This document shows, one piece after another, positions 1-11,964 of a stretch of DNA of 64,000 nt; position 1 is the stretch's first letter; each line of letters starts with the position of its first letter. Source of the DNA: Ophioderma brevispina (taxonomy: Eukaryota; Echinodermata; Ophiuroidea; Amphilepidida; Ophiodermatidae); the NCBI GenBank assembly GCA_023653785.1, contig JAMKCH010058139.1:51580-115579 (forward strand), in the 5' to 3' direction. Below the pieces are notes generated by a model. That model did not search any database. It was not told where the DNA came from and worked only from the letters and a program-made list of their open reading frames with translations. The position numbers and the translations under genes are program-made.

Positions 1-824
1 TTTGTTTTGTTTTGGTTTGATGTCCATGAACAAAAAGTTCCCATTTTGTTGACAATAGATTTCATAATATAAACTCAATTGGGATTTACAAAATCATATT
101 TTTATCTCACATCAAAACAGGTTGAAATATCGCGCACAACTTTACAGATGGGGTTTTGGGTGAAAGAGAATCATATCAAGAAACTTCATATGACTTAAAA
201 TCCAGTCCATCCCCTTTAAAATATGCACTGCTGCATACACACCTACATGGCCAAACTTTGATTGTGGTGGTAGCCCCTTTAATCTAAGCAACTGGGACTT
301 TCCAACTTTGTCCATAGTTTAATAGGACAAATTGGAAAAGAATTTTTAATGTGCTACCACCCTATGAATCCGGATGCCTCAACGGAATAAACTGCATGTT
401 GTTGGATGTGGTGCCAGAATACAGAATCCATCCCCACTTTGGGAAGTCGTGTGAGGTACAACAGCAATGTGATGTATGACAGGTTTAAGAATGTGTGGAT
501 GACTATATTCATAATAATCCCTTGTTTTTTCCTTACCGTTACCCATTGAGTTGCCATGTCAAGTTGAAAAACCACACACGTAGGCCCTCTACATTTCTCG
601 ATTTCTACGAGACAAAATAAAAACTCACTAGAAAGAATAATTTCCGTACTATAAGCAATATTTATAGTACACGAATCTCCTGAATTTTAAAACACCCATT
701 TAGATAAAAACCCAAAATTACTGCACATAACTCACAGAAATAGAAGACATTTTAATGAACAGTTGACAGAGGTTTATTATGCAACCCTTAGATGCAAAAC
801 AGTAACAAATTCTTGTAAGTCCAA
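1..824. other. Unassigned AT-rich sequence
   Basis: No exon-like reading frame, inverted termini or second copy within the window was seen here. The only open frame (354-575, minus) has no recognisable motif and no splice context. Positions 817-824 are the left target duplication of the adjacent hAT element. Confidence 0.5.
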
Positions 825-1873
825 TAGGGCTGTCAGTTTCCCGGTTAAAATTTCTAACCGTTTAAACGGAAAGTCCGACCACCGGTTAACCGTTTAAACG
901 GAAGACGGACCTCCTGCAGCGCGAATTGAGCTCAATAAAATGGAAAATCCCTGGGGAAATCCCGCCCGTATTCATAGGACAGTACATTATTTTTTTTGGC
1001 TGTGCTATTTGTTAATTACGCACATGTATACGGGTTCACAACTTCACATTTTATTGATCACTTTCTAGTAATCTAATAATACTTGTCTGAAACCTAACAA
1101 ATCATGATATCTCACTTTCAGTCCGGGACCTCAGCGGCCCACAGAAAAAAACATCGCCCATCCAGGCGCACACAGCGCATCTGTTTTACCACGCAAATTT
1201 TTGACATTAAGATCTTGCTTACTTAATTTGTTTTGTTTCTTTCGTGGACATGGTATTTAATACTGTTGCCCATTTTGAAAGTATTGATCGTAAATCGTAT
1301 AACATTATAACAATTGCACGAAGTTTCCAAAAAGCGTAATATGCTGATTTAATTTTGTAACATGAAAATAAATTGCAAACAAACCACCTCGCCTGGTGAC
1401 CTCATTTTCCGCCAGGGTAAATCTTGCCCCAGGTCAGTGACCACGTGGCCAACTTCTGCTCCGCGCAGAGCAGCCGAATCGGCTAATAAATTATGACGGC
1501 TGATATTTTCCCGATGCACTAGGATTGATATAAAAATTCTTGGCCTTGAAATGGATGCCCTTTACAAATCTTATTTCGGACACCCTGTAAACAGGTATGG
1601 TCTGTACCACTAAATGCGATTCAACCTTCCGATCTATTGTTTAAAATGGCCGATCAATGCTAGTAAAATACCACATTTTAGTCAGGTTATGCAAAAGTAA
1701 AAATTATTGTGGCGGCCATTGATGAACGTGGACTCTTGCACTCGCAGGTATCGCATTAGTCAGGAGAGGAAAACGGGTCCCGTTTACACGTTTAGAGACT
1801 TTTTCTTACACGTTTTTTAAACGGCCTTCCGACCGGTGTTAACGTTTAAAACGGTTAAACTGACAGCCCTCTA
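825..1873. mobile_element. Non-autonomous hAT-type DNA transposon
   Basis: The element starts TAGGGCTGTCAG and ends CTGACAGCCCTCTA, an inverted pair. It is flanked by a perfect 8-bp direct repeat AAGTCCAA (817-824 and 1874-1881), the target duplication size of the hAT superfamily. Subterminal sequence on both sides repeats a GTTTAAACGG-type motif (near 860-900 and 1785-1855), plausibly transposase binding sites. No transposase frame remains in its 1,049 bp, so it would depend on an enzyme supplied elsewhere. A diverged relative lies at 19145-19790. The superfamily call rests on the 8-bp duplication and terminal sequence only. Confidence 0.8.
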
Positions 1874-2776
1874 AAGTCCAAAGTTGGGTCACTTCTGCAA
1901 AAGTTGCCTTTTGTTAAATTGATTTCGGAACATGCCAGAGGGTGCTTGAGTAAACCCACAATACATCAGTTTGGTCCATTAAATTTCATCTCATTTATGT
2001 CATTGTGAGCTCACAAAAAATCCGATTAATAACACATAAAAACCTTTGATCCTATATCAAATCAACGGATATTCAACCACATTGAAAAAAGCATCAACAA
2101 TAAAGGAATACATTTAGCCAGGACAACATTGATAAAGGGTCAGGCAGGGGAACATACAAAAAAATCTATATACAAACTATTATAAAACAAAAGACATTAA
2201 AAATTTAAATAAAAAAATCTCCAAAGAGACACTTTGTTTTAGCCCACAAGCACTTAGTACTGATCATGAAATGTCTTGTGGGTCTCAAACTTCTTAAATA
2301 CTTTTATCCCCAAGTACTGATATGTGTTTTGTACAGTACAATATAGAGTTATTGCAAAGCATTATGGGATTAGCTCAAATCACCCTCTGGTAAAATGCTT
2401 AACATACCAAACTTTTGGTCAGTTTTTTTCAACATTGCTCCTGATGTCTGTTTGACTCAATGAAATATTGTGAGTTCCACTGATTAATGACATGCACATT
2501 TGTGATGTGAGCTAGATGAGTTGTTTGTTGCTGATATTGATTTAAAAATGTAGCCAATTTTTAATATTCACACTCCTTTGTATTTCATTGTTCCGAGATG
2601 GAGTCTTCAACAAAATGAAACCCAAACAATAGAACATATATACTGAAATTGAAAACTAAATTTTGCTCAGTAAATGACTAAATTTGCTTGATTACACCAC
2701 AGAGTTGGAGTAATAAAAGGCTAGAGGTCGGACATCCATCTTGAATCGGCGAGCTCACTGGTGGACGCTTGGATGT
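1874..2776. other. Unassigned AT-rich sequence
   Basis: AT-rich DNA without an exon-like frame, inverted termini or a paralogue in the window. It contains several A-rich runs (near 2155-2220) and nothing else that can be supported. Confidence 0.5.
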
Positions 2777-3258
2777 TTACCGCCCAAGTCCAATACTACT
2801 AAAACTTACGGCACGGAAAAATGCACTTTCTCGTTGATTTCGCCAGGGGCCCCTCGAATATAGAATGATCCTTTTATATCCAGGAACATCATCAGGCATG
2901 TGGTTTATGCAGAAAGTTAGTCGTCGCATAGATCGGGCACGGAGTTTTTTGCAGATTTTCAAAATGGCTTCTAAAATAGCATGGGCGAAAGCACTTTCGT
3001 AGTTGCTATGACGATTGTGACGTATTTAGCACAGTCGTTGTACACAGTTGTGATATTGTATTTAGTATGGAACTTTGACCTCGGCAAGTGCGAAAACAGC
3101 GTCCGCCTGCTCGTTCGTTTGTATTTTTGGTAATCAGCGAAAATAAGCGTGTTCGTGCCCATTCTAAAGAAATAACCGGGAACAGTCCAGAGGCCTTGCA
3201 TTACACTTGCTGTATTCTGACTTGTTAGACATCTGACAAAATACCATCTGGCAGCCAT
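2777..3258 (-). other. Possible uncharacterised coding segment (two overlapping frames)
   Basis: On the minus strand a frame opens with ATG at 3258 in a favourable context (protein starts MAARWYFVRC) and runs 95 codons to a stop at 2971. A second frame continues from about 3012 to 2777 and encodes MPDDVPGYKR-type sequence. It reaches a consensus 5' splice site, GTAAGT, just after an FFRA tetrapeptide (near 2810). A pyrimidine-rich tract ending TTTTAG lies near 2970, so the second frame could be an exon start. Composition is less AT-rich and more protein-like than the surroundings. No family was recognised. It could be a first and second exon of a small gene, a transposon relic, or chance; it does not resemble NUP133. 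Confidence 0.3.
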
Positions 3259-3952
3259 TACACATATGACCTTCCTACACTCACACAGTGGAATGTTATT
3301 GCATGAAATCTTAACAAATACTTACAAGAGCTTTAGCAAATTGAACCTTCACTAGTCTATCCAGATGACTCACAAAATCAACCTGTGAATATAAATGTAA
3401 TTATCATCATAATTACTCAAATAAAATACCTGTTAATGGCCCCTTAAATTGCTGAAAATTAAGCTCCTAATCAAATAATTTCATCACTGCAAACTTTCCC
3501 AAGGGGCCTATGTACACGGACTGTAAAAAATTCAGCAAACTAAATTCTTTAAACAACCAATCTTTTAGCACTGAATTCAAATCATATCAGCATAATTTCC
3601 CAGTTTCATTGCTTTCCATCATGGCAATTCTAAAACACAGTATTAAAAATGCTAAGACAGTTAAAATTCCCAAAAGTCAAATAGATTTCATAGTTTGACA
3701 TTCACATTACTTGGCAAATTGGTTCAATTATTGTGACTATTTTAATTTTTTTGATAAAATAACATTTCAAATTACATAATACATGCCTACATCAAGTAAG
3801 ATGAAAACTGCTTCAAACACAAAGATCAAAACTACTCATAAACAATCGGAAAACCGCAACCTGTAACAGGTTCAAAATTTCGAAAGTGAAGTGGCTGCAT
3901 GTGTTTGTATGTACTGCAGGCTAAGAAATTGTTGACTCCAGCTTCGGTCAAG
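3259..3952. other. Unassigned AT-rich sequence
   Basis: Nothing supportable is present. The open frame at 3510-3698 is low-complexity and lacks splice or codon signals. Confidence 0.5.
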
Positions 3953-4154
3953 AGTTGGTAAGAGGGGGGATTAGAGTTACGCAATCCCGTGTTCGGTTAT
4001 CCTAGGCCTATCGGTTTTGGAAGAGCAGGTAAAAACAGCCATTTCTTGTCTTCATGGAACATAATGTCCATTTGTTTTAGACAAGCAATAGTTCCCTCTT
4101 TGCGGGTTTGCAAAGAAAGCGTACAGCGCCTTGTAAATTTTTGCTGAAGTTTAA

Positions 4155-4925
4155 AGGTCCATGGACATGCTTAAACATACTTATAATACCACCAAAAAAT
4201 GGTTTCATTCATAGTATATATTGGTATCAATGTAAAATCTGCATGAAGCAGTAATTGAGAAACCGTATATTTGATAAAATTGGGCATAATATCATGTGTT
4301 TTGGACAGGCTTTCAAAGGAAATTCCAAAATGAAAGTGATTATCGCGCTGGCAGCGATGACCCGCGTGTGACGTCCGAGTAACAAATACGCGATACGCGT
4401 CATGATCGTCATCGTAGAACGGACGTGGCGTGGCCCAGTGTTTCGTGCATAAGTGCACAGTTGACTTATGCTCGTACGTGTTTTACATGGCATAATTTTC
4501 TTGATTTGTGCCTTAAAATATGATAATAATTGCGCTGTATTGTCGCCGGCTGCACAAGCGGCGACCGGACCGACAAGGAGATCAGAAACAAGAATAGCTT
4601 TATTCCAAGGTTCCCAGACAACATGGACAAAGAAACCGACAAGGAGAGATACCTGGAGTGGGTTTTGTTCGTCCGCTTAACAAGAACCCGATTGAGCTTT
4701 GTTTACACTTGTTACTCTGACGTCATTAACAGGTCAAATCCAACTCCAGATCTTGATACGCGTTCGCGAACAGGAGAATCCCCTGTCATTTGGGTTATTT
4801 ATCCTTGAAATTTAACGCCTTATCCCGATGTTCACTTTTAAAAATATGTGTTGCGATATGATCAGGATACCGATGAGGTACGAAAATGTAAGAATTAATA
4901 TTCTACTCAGCGTGTCCATGGACCT
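4155..4925 (+). mobile_element. Kolobok-like TTAA DNA transposon relic with THAP fragment, copy 1
   Basis: The element begins AGGTCCATGGACATGC and ends GCGTGTCCATGGACCT, imperfect terminal inverted repeats containing the palindrome GGTCCATGGACC. It is flanked by TTAA on both sides (4151-4154, 4926-4929). The related repeat copy at 9995-11096 shows the unoccupied site as one GTTTAAAC (about 10888-10895), which confirms insertion with duplication of TTAA, or at most TTTAAA. TTAA targets and AGG termini are known for Kolobok/T2-type elements, whose proteins include THAP domains; a THAP-like fragment lies inside. piggyBac also uses TTAA, but the ends here do not look like piggyBac. A second copy is at 51327-52096. 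Confidence 0.75.
4530..4685 (+). pseudogene. THAP zinc-finger-like fragment inside the TTAA transposon
   Basis: This frame encodes RCIVAGCTSGDRTDK near its start, then IPRFPDN and RYLEWVLFVR. The C-x4-C pair, the FP dipeptide and the downstream tryptophan follow the order of the first half of a THAP DNA-binding domain. The second half (C-x2-H and the AVPTIF-like tail) is absent, and the frame runs into non-coding sequence. The same region in copy 2 (about 51575-51690, minus) carries a stop codon. It is best read as the remnant of a transposon-encoded DNA-binding protein rather than a host gene. The family assignment is by eye and would need a profile search. Confidence 0.5.
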
Positions 4926-5225
4926 TTAAACAAATCCAGAACAATCCAATTTGAAATAGAATTTGGAAAAACCACCGGAGTTTCTCTATTTTTGAGAAAC
5001 TCAGAGAGATATCTATTGTAGGACGCTTTTCGATTAAATGATCAAAATACTTTGATCTTTTGGTTAATCTCATCAGCTACTTTTTCTATGCTTAATTTTG
5101 GGGTCTACCTGGTGTTTGGTAATTGATTTGACGAAGAGCATTAATCACTATCATTTATTCCTCATGAATGGCCATAATGTCATTTAGTGGTGTAAGTAGA
5201 CCTTAAAATAACACAAGATGCAATA

Positions 5226-8200
5226 GTCCGTAAACTTAGGAACCTATAACAAATTGCAACCAAGGTTTTTTGTTTCATCTTTTTTGTATGTCCCTACTGA
5301 ACAGCATATCCAAAAATCGGCCAAAATCGGAATCGGAAGGGGCTAATAGCATAAATCCAAAATGGCCGCCAAAAGACTCTTCAACAAGCCCTGTATCTCA
5401 TTAAACGTTCGGTTTAGACCCCATAAATATATTATTAATATTGAAATATGATACCAAAGAATCGGATTAGCCTGTTAAAAAAAACATTATGACGTACCCG
5501 TGACTTCATCAGCAAATTTAACGTCAATTACGTCATAAGGGTGAAAAAAGAACGCATGACGTAACTATGATTTTGGTTGTGAATAATATAGTTGACGTCA
5601 ACGTGCTATAAAAAACAACACAGAAGCAAACCAACAATAACAAAAATGATAATGATAACGATAACAATAAGTATGGTTTATATTTGCACTAAAATAAACC
5701 TAAAATACAATTCCGGTGCAGAGGCCCCATTATCCTTGTTGCCATCAGGAAATTGTCATTCTATCGCATCGCTTAGGGTATCAGCCAAATGTGAACGCGC
5801 TACAAGGCCTGTTGTAGATCGAATTTTCGAAAAAAAAACGGAAAACAATAAAAAAAATACCAGAAACATTTTATAGAGATTTGTAATCCTGGTATTTCAC
5901 TCCTCTCAGCATGCAGCGGTAAGTTTATAGGCCATGTGTCTTGGCGGTGGGGCTGTTTAATTATTCCAAGTAACAGCACTCATTTTAAAGTTATTTAGCT
6001 TTAAGTGATACCAAATTTATCTTGATCAGACTTTAATAGTTAAAATTAAGCTATTGAGTAAACGAATGTGGAGGGTGGAGGCAATTGGGACACGGCGATT
6101 GGGACACATTACCATGTGAAGTATATGGGAGAGAGAATATGAAGCTTCAGCTCTTATGGTTTTTCTTTATCTAACAATTTCACAATATTTGGAAATTATA
6201 TATATGATTTAACCTAATAACTGCCCTTTAATTAGAGACCTAAATATTGTTGTGGGACTTAAAGAAAATGTATAAATATTGATTAATTAAAACGTTGGGA
6301 TTGAAATATACAATGGGACAAATAAACATGGTGTTATTCTCTTTAATCCATTATGACTTGTGATGGCTTTAAAATTGACCTGCCAATTTGAGCATGCGGC
6401 ACTGTAAATTCATTACTTGGGCATACAGTAAACAATTTTCACAAGGGATATAAACACTATTAATGTTACATTTTATGAATGGTTATTGGATTTATTTGGC
6501 AATACTTGATTGTTGCTTCAGCAGAAGTACTGCAAAATTGTTAAGCAATATTAAGGGCTTTGCAATATATGCATATTTTGATGCCACTTCGTTACCAGTT
6601 GCTCCCAAAATCATAAGAGATACCAACTTTTGTCTATGTTTTCATCGGTTATTTATCAATAACTGCTTAAGGGTGTGGGGGGGGAAACTAGCCCTACTGG
6701 CAATTTGATAACATATTCCGAAAGATTGGACAATTCCTTTCAGAAAATGTGTACTTTTCTATTGCTAGTATGGTAGTGGAAGTTATAAAGGTTTAAAGGC
6801 TGGACTCAGATTTGGAAATATCAACATTTTTGAAAGCAATGAAAAAAACATCAAACTATAAAAAAGTAGCACCTAAAATGGCTAATTCCAAAGTAAAGAT
6901 GAATGGGATGTTTCGTTTCCATGCAGGTAAACATTTATGCATTGTCTAACAGGGTCATAGGATAACGTGTGTACCAAAAATTTCCGGATCCGGAATGGGT
7001 ATAACAAGGTTGTGATTTTCCAGGAGCGGAACCAGGAGGCATTTAAAAAACGTCAAAAATTACAGGGGGCTGATGAAAGGCTAAAACTTGTCCAAATTGT
7101 CTGATTTTGCAAGGTTTTGCAGATTACCGGGAGGCGAGGCGCCCAACTCCGCCCCTCGCGGACTGTCCAGGGGGCGCCGTTTCTATATGAAAGACCTTCG
7201 ATTTGAGCTAGTTATTTAACATAGTGATTATTATATGGAAGCATTCATAATGATTGTCCATATTAAAATCTACTGTATCTGCAAAACAAAAAACATCGAT
7301 TGTTTGAAATTTGAGTGCGCCCTCATCGGGTAAATGTCTCTGAGTCGGCCTTTAAGCCTAATAAAATGATGCTGGGGACTTAAATTTGCCGACGAAACGC
7401 AATGAACAAGAACCACTTCAAGACGCATGGCCATATTGATGTTATCTAATTGGTTCAGTGGCCTAGCCTAGCGTACATGTCTATTTCGTTGCAAAGTCTA
7501 GTCTTAGATTCTCCTAACGTTTTCATAATTTATTTTATGCACAAAATGTAATTAAAATGTTGAAAAAAGGTGACGCTACATTACAGAGCCGAAACAGGTA
7601 ATGAATTCACCATAGGCCTAAGCTAAACTTTGCAGCACTGGTGTCGACAGTGTCGATTTCGGTCGTTTCGCTTTTGTTGAGTTTGTCGACCAATGAAAAT
7701 GCTTGCCGGATTACCAGCCCTACTTAGACTGTAATATTTTCAAGAGAGACAGCTCCAAAAGAGACTTGGGTTGACAACGCAATTGGCGATTCCGCTTTGT
7801 TCCCACTACACCGTCATTTCACGAATGTTCCTTTATAGTGTTTCTCATGTGCTTATGATTTTTTGTATCTTTTCAGTCAATATTCAATAAAATAGTCATG
7901 TGTTTCAAGGAGCTGCTATTGGACCCCAATTTTCCACACCTTTGCTTAGAATCTAGAAATTACTGAAATCTACAAGGTTGTAACTAGCTAAACTCGATAA
8001 GAGAACACACACATGAAACTTGACAATACCCCAACGTCAAGCTCTCAGATCTCCTTAAAGAAGAAAAGAAACACTTGGTTTTCCAAAAAACGGATAAAAT
8101 CTTTGGCGTTGTAAGTATCAATCAGCTGATTACATACGTGAAGGTGGAAACAATTGATTGAAGGTAATCAATACACTAAAATCACTGGTTGATATTATGA

Positions 8201-9994
8201 CATCTGACACGGCACAGTGTAATTGTCAATAAATAATTAATTTTGGGTGTAATACTAAATAGCCCAATCACCTAAAGCTTTAGAACAGACACGGCCCCCC
8301 TGAATGCATTGTACTTAATTTCACGCATGAAGATATAGAAAGCCTATTTGGAAAACCCAAAGATTATGAAAAAGGTTTGACTTTTATTGAAAACCACTTT
8401 GCACTTTTTCTGCATGTTGAATAGTTGTCTAAAGTAAGGACTATTTCAATATGCCGACCTCTCCTGGTTTAGGCCGACTTTCCTAGGCACAAATATTCAC
8501 TTCCTGTTTGTGAATTAATGCAGCTTTTTGATTTTACCACCCTGTGTGTTCCCAGTAACAAGCCATGGGTAGTGCATTTGCTTTCCTCTGTAAGTCAGAA
8601 AAAGCATGAATAGGACCATGTTTAAAAACGAGCTGACTATTATTGATTTTGTAGTACCCGGTACTAATAAGGTCAGAAGGTGATTGACCTATGCTGTTTT
8701 TATTCTTTTTCATATGTCAGGTTTTAAGAAAAGAAATAACATTTAAATTTTAGAGCTTATAATATTCTGGCTCTCTGAAAAAAAATCCTATAGACCTTCA
8801 ATAAATATTTAAGTACTAGTAGTACAAATTCTAAGTAAATTTTGATAGGTTTTGTTTTCATTTTGAGAAAGCAGTAGAGTACGAGGTTGTGCTTACACAG
8901 GGCAATTATTTATTGATAGTACACTGACAAGTTACACTGTGCACGGTGAATTTGATTCAAAAACAGCTAAACCTCATGTTATGGGATCGCAGTATTGATA
9001 AAAACACACACATTTATTTGTGGCAAGAAGCGCACGTGTAAAACGGAATTACTTTCACGCGCGGGTAAATAAAAGCCGAATAATTTTTGCCTATTAGGTG
9101 ATGAACAAAGTATAGTTAGAGCTAAGATTACATCAGATAATGATCTGCAATCTTCGAACTCTAATGAGCATATTTGGGAGGAAGCTAGTCTGCAAACTGA
9201 AAGTCACCAAATGTCCCAAACTCTGAAGGATTTGCTAGATCTTCTCAACGAAAATGACGTCATCTCATGAATATGCACTTTTATGACATTCAAAAGACAT
9301 TGCGGAATATTAGTTTTGACTTTACCTCATGACCACGGGAATAGTTGAACCTTATAAAAATATCAGAATGCCATGATGTAAACCGATAGACCTACAAAAC
9401 CTCAGTAGGCCTATCATTTCACATCGTAGGCTCCAATTAAATTACAAGGTCCCTCTACCCTAAAATCATACTAAAACCAAGCCTAAAACAGGGCCTACAC
9501 TTTATACTTTATGATCTTCATAAATCTAGGACTTCACAAATTTTGCTGCCGAGATCTATTTTGGTTTATGCCTACAAACATTTCAGTAGGCCTACAATGA
9601 TAGAGTCTAGGCATAAACATGTTTAACAAAATACAGAAGTCCTACAACCTGAAATCATAGAAAAACCAAACCCTCTAAGCCTTAACTCTTAGTCAAAACA
9701 ACAAAAATGAGAATCCTATTGTACTCTCATCCGATCTCATAAGCTGGTCTTTAGGGTCCATCTCCGGCACCCCTTACTTGTACTAAAAAGTCAAGTAGGC
9801 TTTGCTTTAATGAGTTCAAACATGCTTAATACTGATGAAAGCTCTTATCTCTATCATTAAATTATTATAACAGAAAGATAAAATATCCCATTCTTTCTAA
9901 ATTCGCACTCATGAAATCAAAATAATTTTTAGATTTTTGTCACAAAAAGTGGACCTAAATAACACTAATGTATTAAACCATACTGCTTTGCATC
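5226..9994. other. Long unassigned stretch
   Basis: About 4.8 kb without a convincing exon, RNA gene or bounded transposon. Weak features only: TTGGGACAC occurs twice near 6090-6110, a GC-richer patch lies near 7130-7180, and TAGGCCT-type motifs recur at 9390-9620. Open frames at 5592-5876 and 6463-6708 show no motif, codon or splice support. If NUP133 continues leftward, this must be intronic, because no downstream NUP133 exon was found here. Confidence 0.4.
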
Positions 9995-10208
9995 TTGTGT
10001 TATTTTAAGGTCTACTTACACACTAAATGACATTATGCCTATTCATGAGTGCCTAAATGATAGTGATTAATGATCTTTTCATCAAAAATATTACCAAAAC
10101 ACCAGGTAGACCCAAAATTAAGCATAGCAAAAGTAGCTGATGAGATTAACCAAATAAAGATCAAAGTATTTTGATCATAGTTAATCGAAACGCGTCCTAC
10201 AATAGCTA

Positions 10209-10803
10209 CGAGGGGTGATTGATAAGTTCTAAGCCTAAGGTAGAAAGAGATATGCTACAAAGTTCAAATTTACACCATCTACAGTTTCATTCTTCAAATG
10301 AAAATTCCAGAAGTTCCATGTGTATATCTGTTCTATTTTTTAACTTGCAGGTAATCAAACATTGAGAGTTTTGCCGGACCTATTGAAGCAATTACGCGAG
10401 AAAATTAAAAATTTGAAGAGTTCCTTTTTCATCTTTGGGAAGAGATAGTAGTCAGACGGTGCCAAATCGGGTGAATAGGCTGGATGTTCTACCAGATTGA
10501 AGCCACACTGATGGATTGCAGTCATTTCTACCATAGACTTATGGACTGGGGCATTGTCATGATGGAAGAGCACCCCGATGCCAGCTTTCCTCTCCTCAAC
10601 TTTTAAATTTTCTCGCGTAATTGCTTCAATAGGTCCGGCAAAACTCTCGATGTTTGATTACCTACAAGTTAAAAAATAGAACAGATATACACATGAAACT
10701 TCTGGAATTTTCATTTGAAGAATGAAACTGTAGATGGTGTAAATTTGAACTTTGTAGCATATCTCTTTCTACCTTAGGCTTAGAACTTATCAATCACCCC
10801 TCG
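10209..10803 (-). mobile_element. Mariner element, internally deleted, with extended inverted repeats
   Basis: The element starts CGAGGGGTGATTGATAAG and ends with its reverse complement, flanked by TA on each side (10207-10208 and 10804-10805), as expected for Tc1/mariner. The inverted repeats are unusually long, about 200 bp each (10209-10411 and 10601-10803), and nearly perfect. Only the carboxy-terminal third of a transposase lies between them. The structure suggests that one end was copied to the other during an internal deletion, giving a non-autonomous snap-back element. It is inserted in repeat copy B. Confidence 0.9.
10412..10600 (-). pseudogene. Mariner transposase carboxy-terminal fragment
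   Basis: The minus-strand frame encodes FHHDNAPVH and, downstream, EHPAYSPDLAPSDYYLFPK. These are the second and third catalytic aspartates of the mariner transposase. I count 34 residues between the aspartate of HHDNAP and that of PSDYYLF, the D34D signature of true mariners (Tc1 elements have D34E). The amino-terminal DNA-binding region and the first catalytic aspartate are missing, so no active enzyme can be made. The frame continues into the right-hand copy of the inverted repeat. Confidence 0.9.
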
Positions 10804-11544
10804 TATCTCTCTGAGTTTCTCAAAAACTAGAGAAACTCCTGTTGTTTTTCCCACATTCTATTTCAAATTGGATTGTTATGGAATTTTGTTTAAACTTCAG
10901 CAAAAACTTACAAGCCTCTGTACGCTTTCTTTGCAAACCCGCAAAGAGGGAACTATTGCTTGTCTAAAACAAATGGACATTATGTTCCATGAAGACAAGA
11001 AATGGCTGTTTTTACCTGCTCTTCCAAAACCGATAGGCCTAGGATAACCGAACACGGGATTGCGTAACTCTATCACCCCCTCTTACCATGATTACTCCGT
11101 TCTATACTCCTTCGTCTTGGATGTAGAACACCCGATAGAATAGTGCGCTGGCATTCTCTCCTGATGACCTGGTCGTTAGCGAAGGAATCTCTCGTTGTTC
11201 GTTACCCAAAACTATAGGCCTACCCTTTGAAACAGGAAGAGCATTTTGTTCATGTAAAATAAATCATCATGGACAAACATTTTGGTCCACATATCCATAT
11301 TCAATGCTTTCATTTTGTCAAAAACTACATGGCAAGTTCAAACTTTGAATTACCTCAAACATCTGGTTGACAATTGTCAATCTAAAGATGAACCAGGACC
11401 ATATTACGCTCTCAAATTTTAGAGCCTCTATCCGATATTTGACTTTTATAGTTCTAAAAAACAGATTAAGAAGTAAAATGTTAAGTTCGGAACTCTACCC
11501 TAGCGTATTATGCTTACGGTTTTTCTAAACTGGAGCATTCACCA

Positions 11545-11740
11545 ACAAGCCTCTATATGCTTACTTTGCAAACCCGCAAAGAGGGAACTATTATTTGTCA
11601 AAAACAAATGGACATTATGTTCCATGATGACAAACAAATGGTTACTTTTACCTGCTCTTCCAAAATTGACAGGCTTAGGATAATTGAACATGAGATTGCG
11701 TAACTCTATCACCCCCCTTTACCACATTATCTCACCCCCA
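11545..11740 (+). repeat. Third, partial copy of the interspersed repeat
   Basis: Same orientation as copy B and similar to 10905-11090. It shares GCAAACCCGCAAAGAGGGA, AAATGGACATTATGTTCC and the CTATCACCCCCC end. More diverged than copies A and B, and lacking the remainder of the unit. Confidence 0.75.
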
Positions 11741-11853
11741 AACTTCAAAGTATTTTCAGCTTTAAAAGGTGTGACTACGCACACATCAGAACGGTAATTA
11801 GTATTGAAGTAATTCCAATACAACCAAGTTGAAGGAACTGATTTTTAACATAC

Positions 11854-11964
11854 CTTTTCATTGCCTACTTCATCTATGGTCCACTTCTGTAGCACTTCAT
11901 CTTGTAGAACATAAAGTGCTCTGCCTTCATCCGTTGAACTACCTGCCAATACACGACGTAGAGC
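11854..11964 (-). CDS. NUP133: NUP133, coding exon (most downstream one found)
   Basis: Minus-strand exon of 111 nt (37 codons), phase 0 at both ends, with acceptor CTTTAG before 11964 and donor GTATGT after 11854. It encodes LRRVLAGSSTDEGRALYVLQ and ends in IDEVGNEK. It aligns with the part of the human Nup133 beta-propeller where SVLWDRERSSFYSL and ISKWELDDSSEKH occur. No later exon was found between here and position 1. Roughly the last 70 percent of the protein, including the alpha-helical domain that joins the Nup107 arm, is therefore outside the window or lost. Confidence 0.85.

Larger units (their letters stand above)
3953..5225 (-). repeat. Unclassified interspersed repeat, copy A (split by a TTAA transposon)
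   Basis: After removing the insertion at 4155-4925, this stretch is a reverse-complement copy of 9995-11096. Shared landmarks are the cytosine-rich CACCCCCTCTTACC end, a GCAAACCCGCAAAGAGGG block, GTTTCTCTA near 4980, and a TTATTTTAAGGTCTACTTA end. Copies A and B are close enough to align base by base, so they derive from a dispersed family. A third, shorter copy is at 11545-11740. No coding capacity or terminal inverted repeat was found, so the class is unknown. Confidence 0.8.
9995..11096 (+). repeat. Unclassified interspersed repeat, copy B (split by a mariner)
   Basis: Inverted relative to copy A at 3953-5225 and interrupted by the mariner at 10209-10803. Outside the insertion the two copies align throughout, ending near TTATTTTAAGGTCTACTTA on the left and CTCTTACCATG on the right. 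In copy A the mariner target reads as a single TA inside TAGATATCTC (about 5010), the unoccupied state. In copy B the position equivalent to 4150-4930 is an uninterrupted GTTTAAAC. Confidence 0.8.

Noticed and set aside
4155..4925. P-element origin suggested by the THAP-like fragment.
   Set aside because: P elements make 8-bp target duplications; the empty site here allows at most 6 bp, and TTAA fits.
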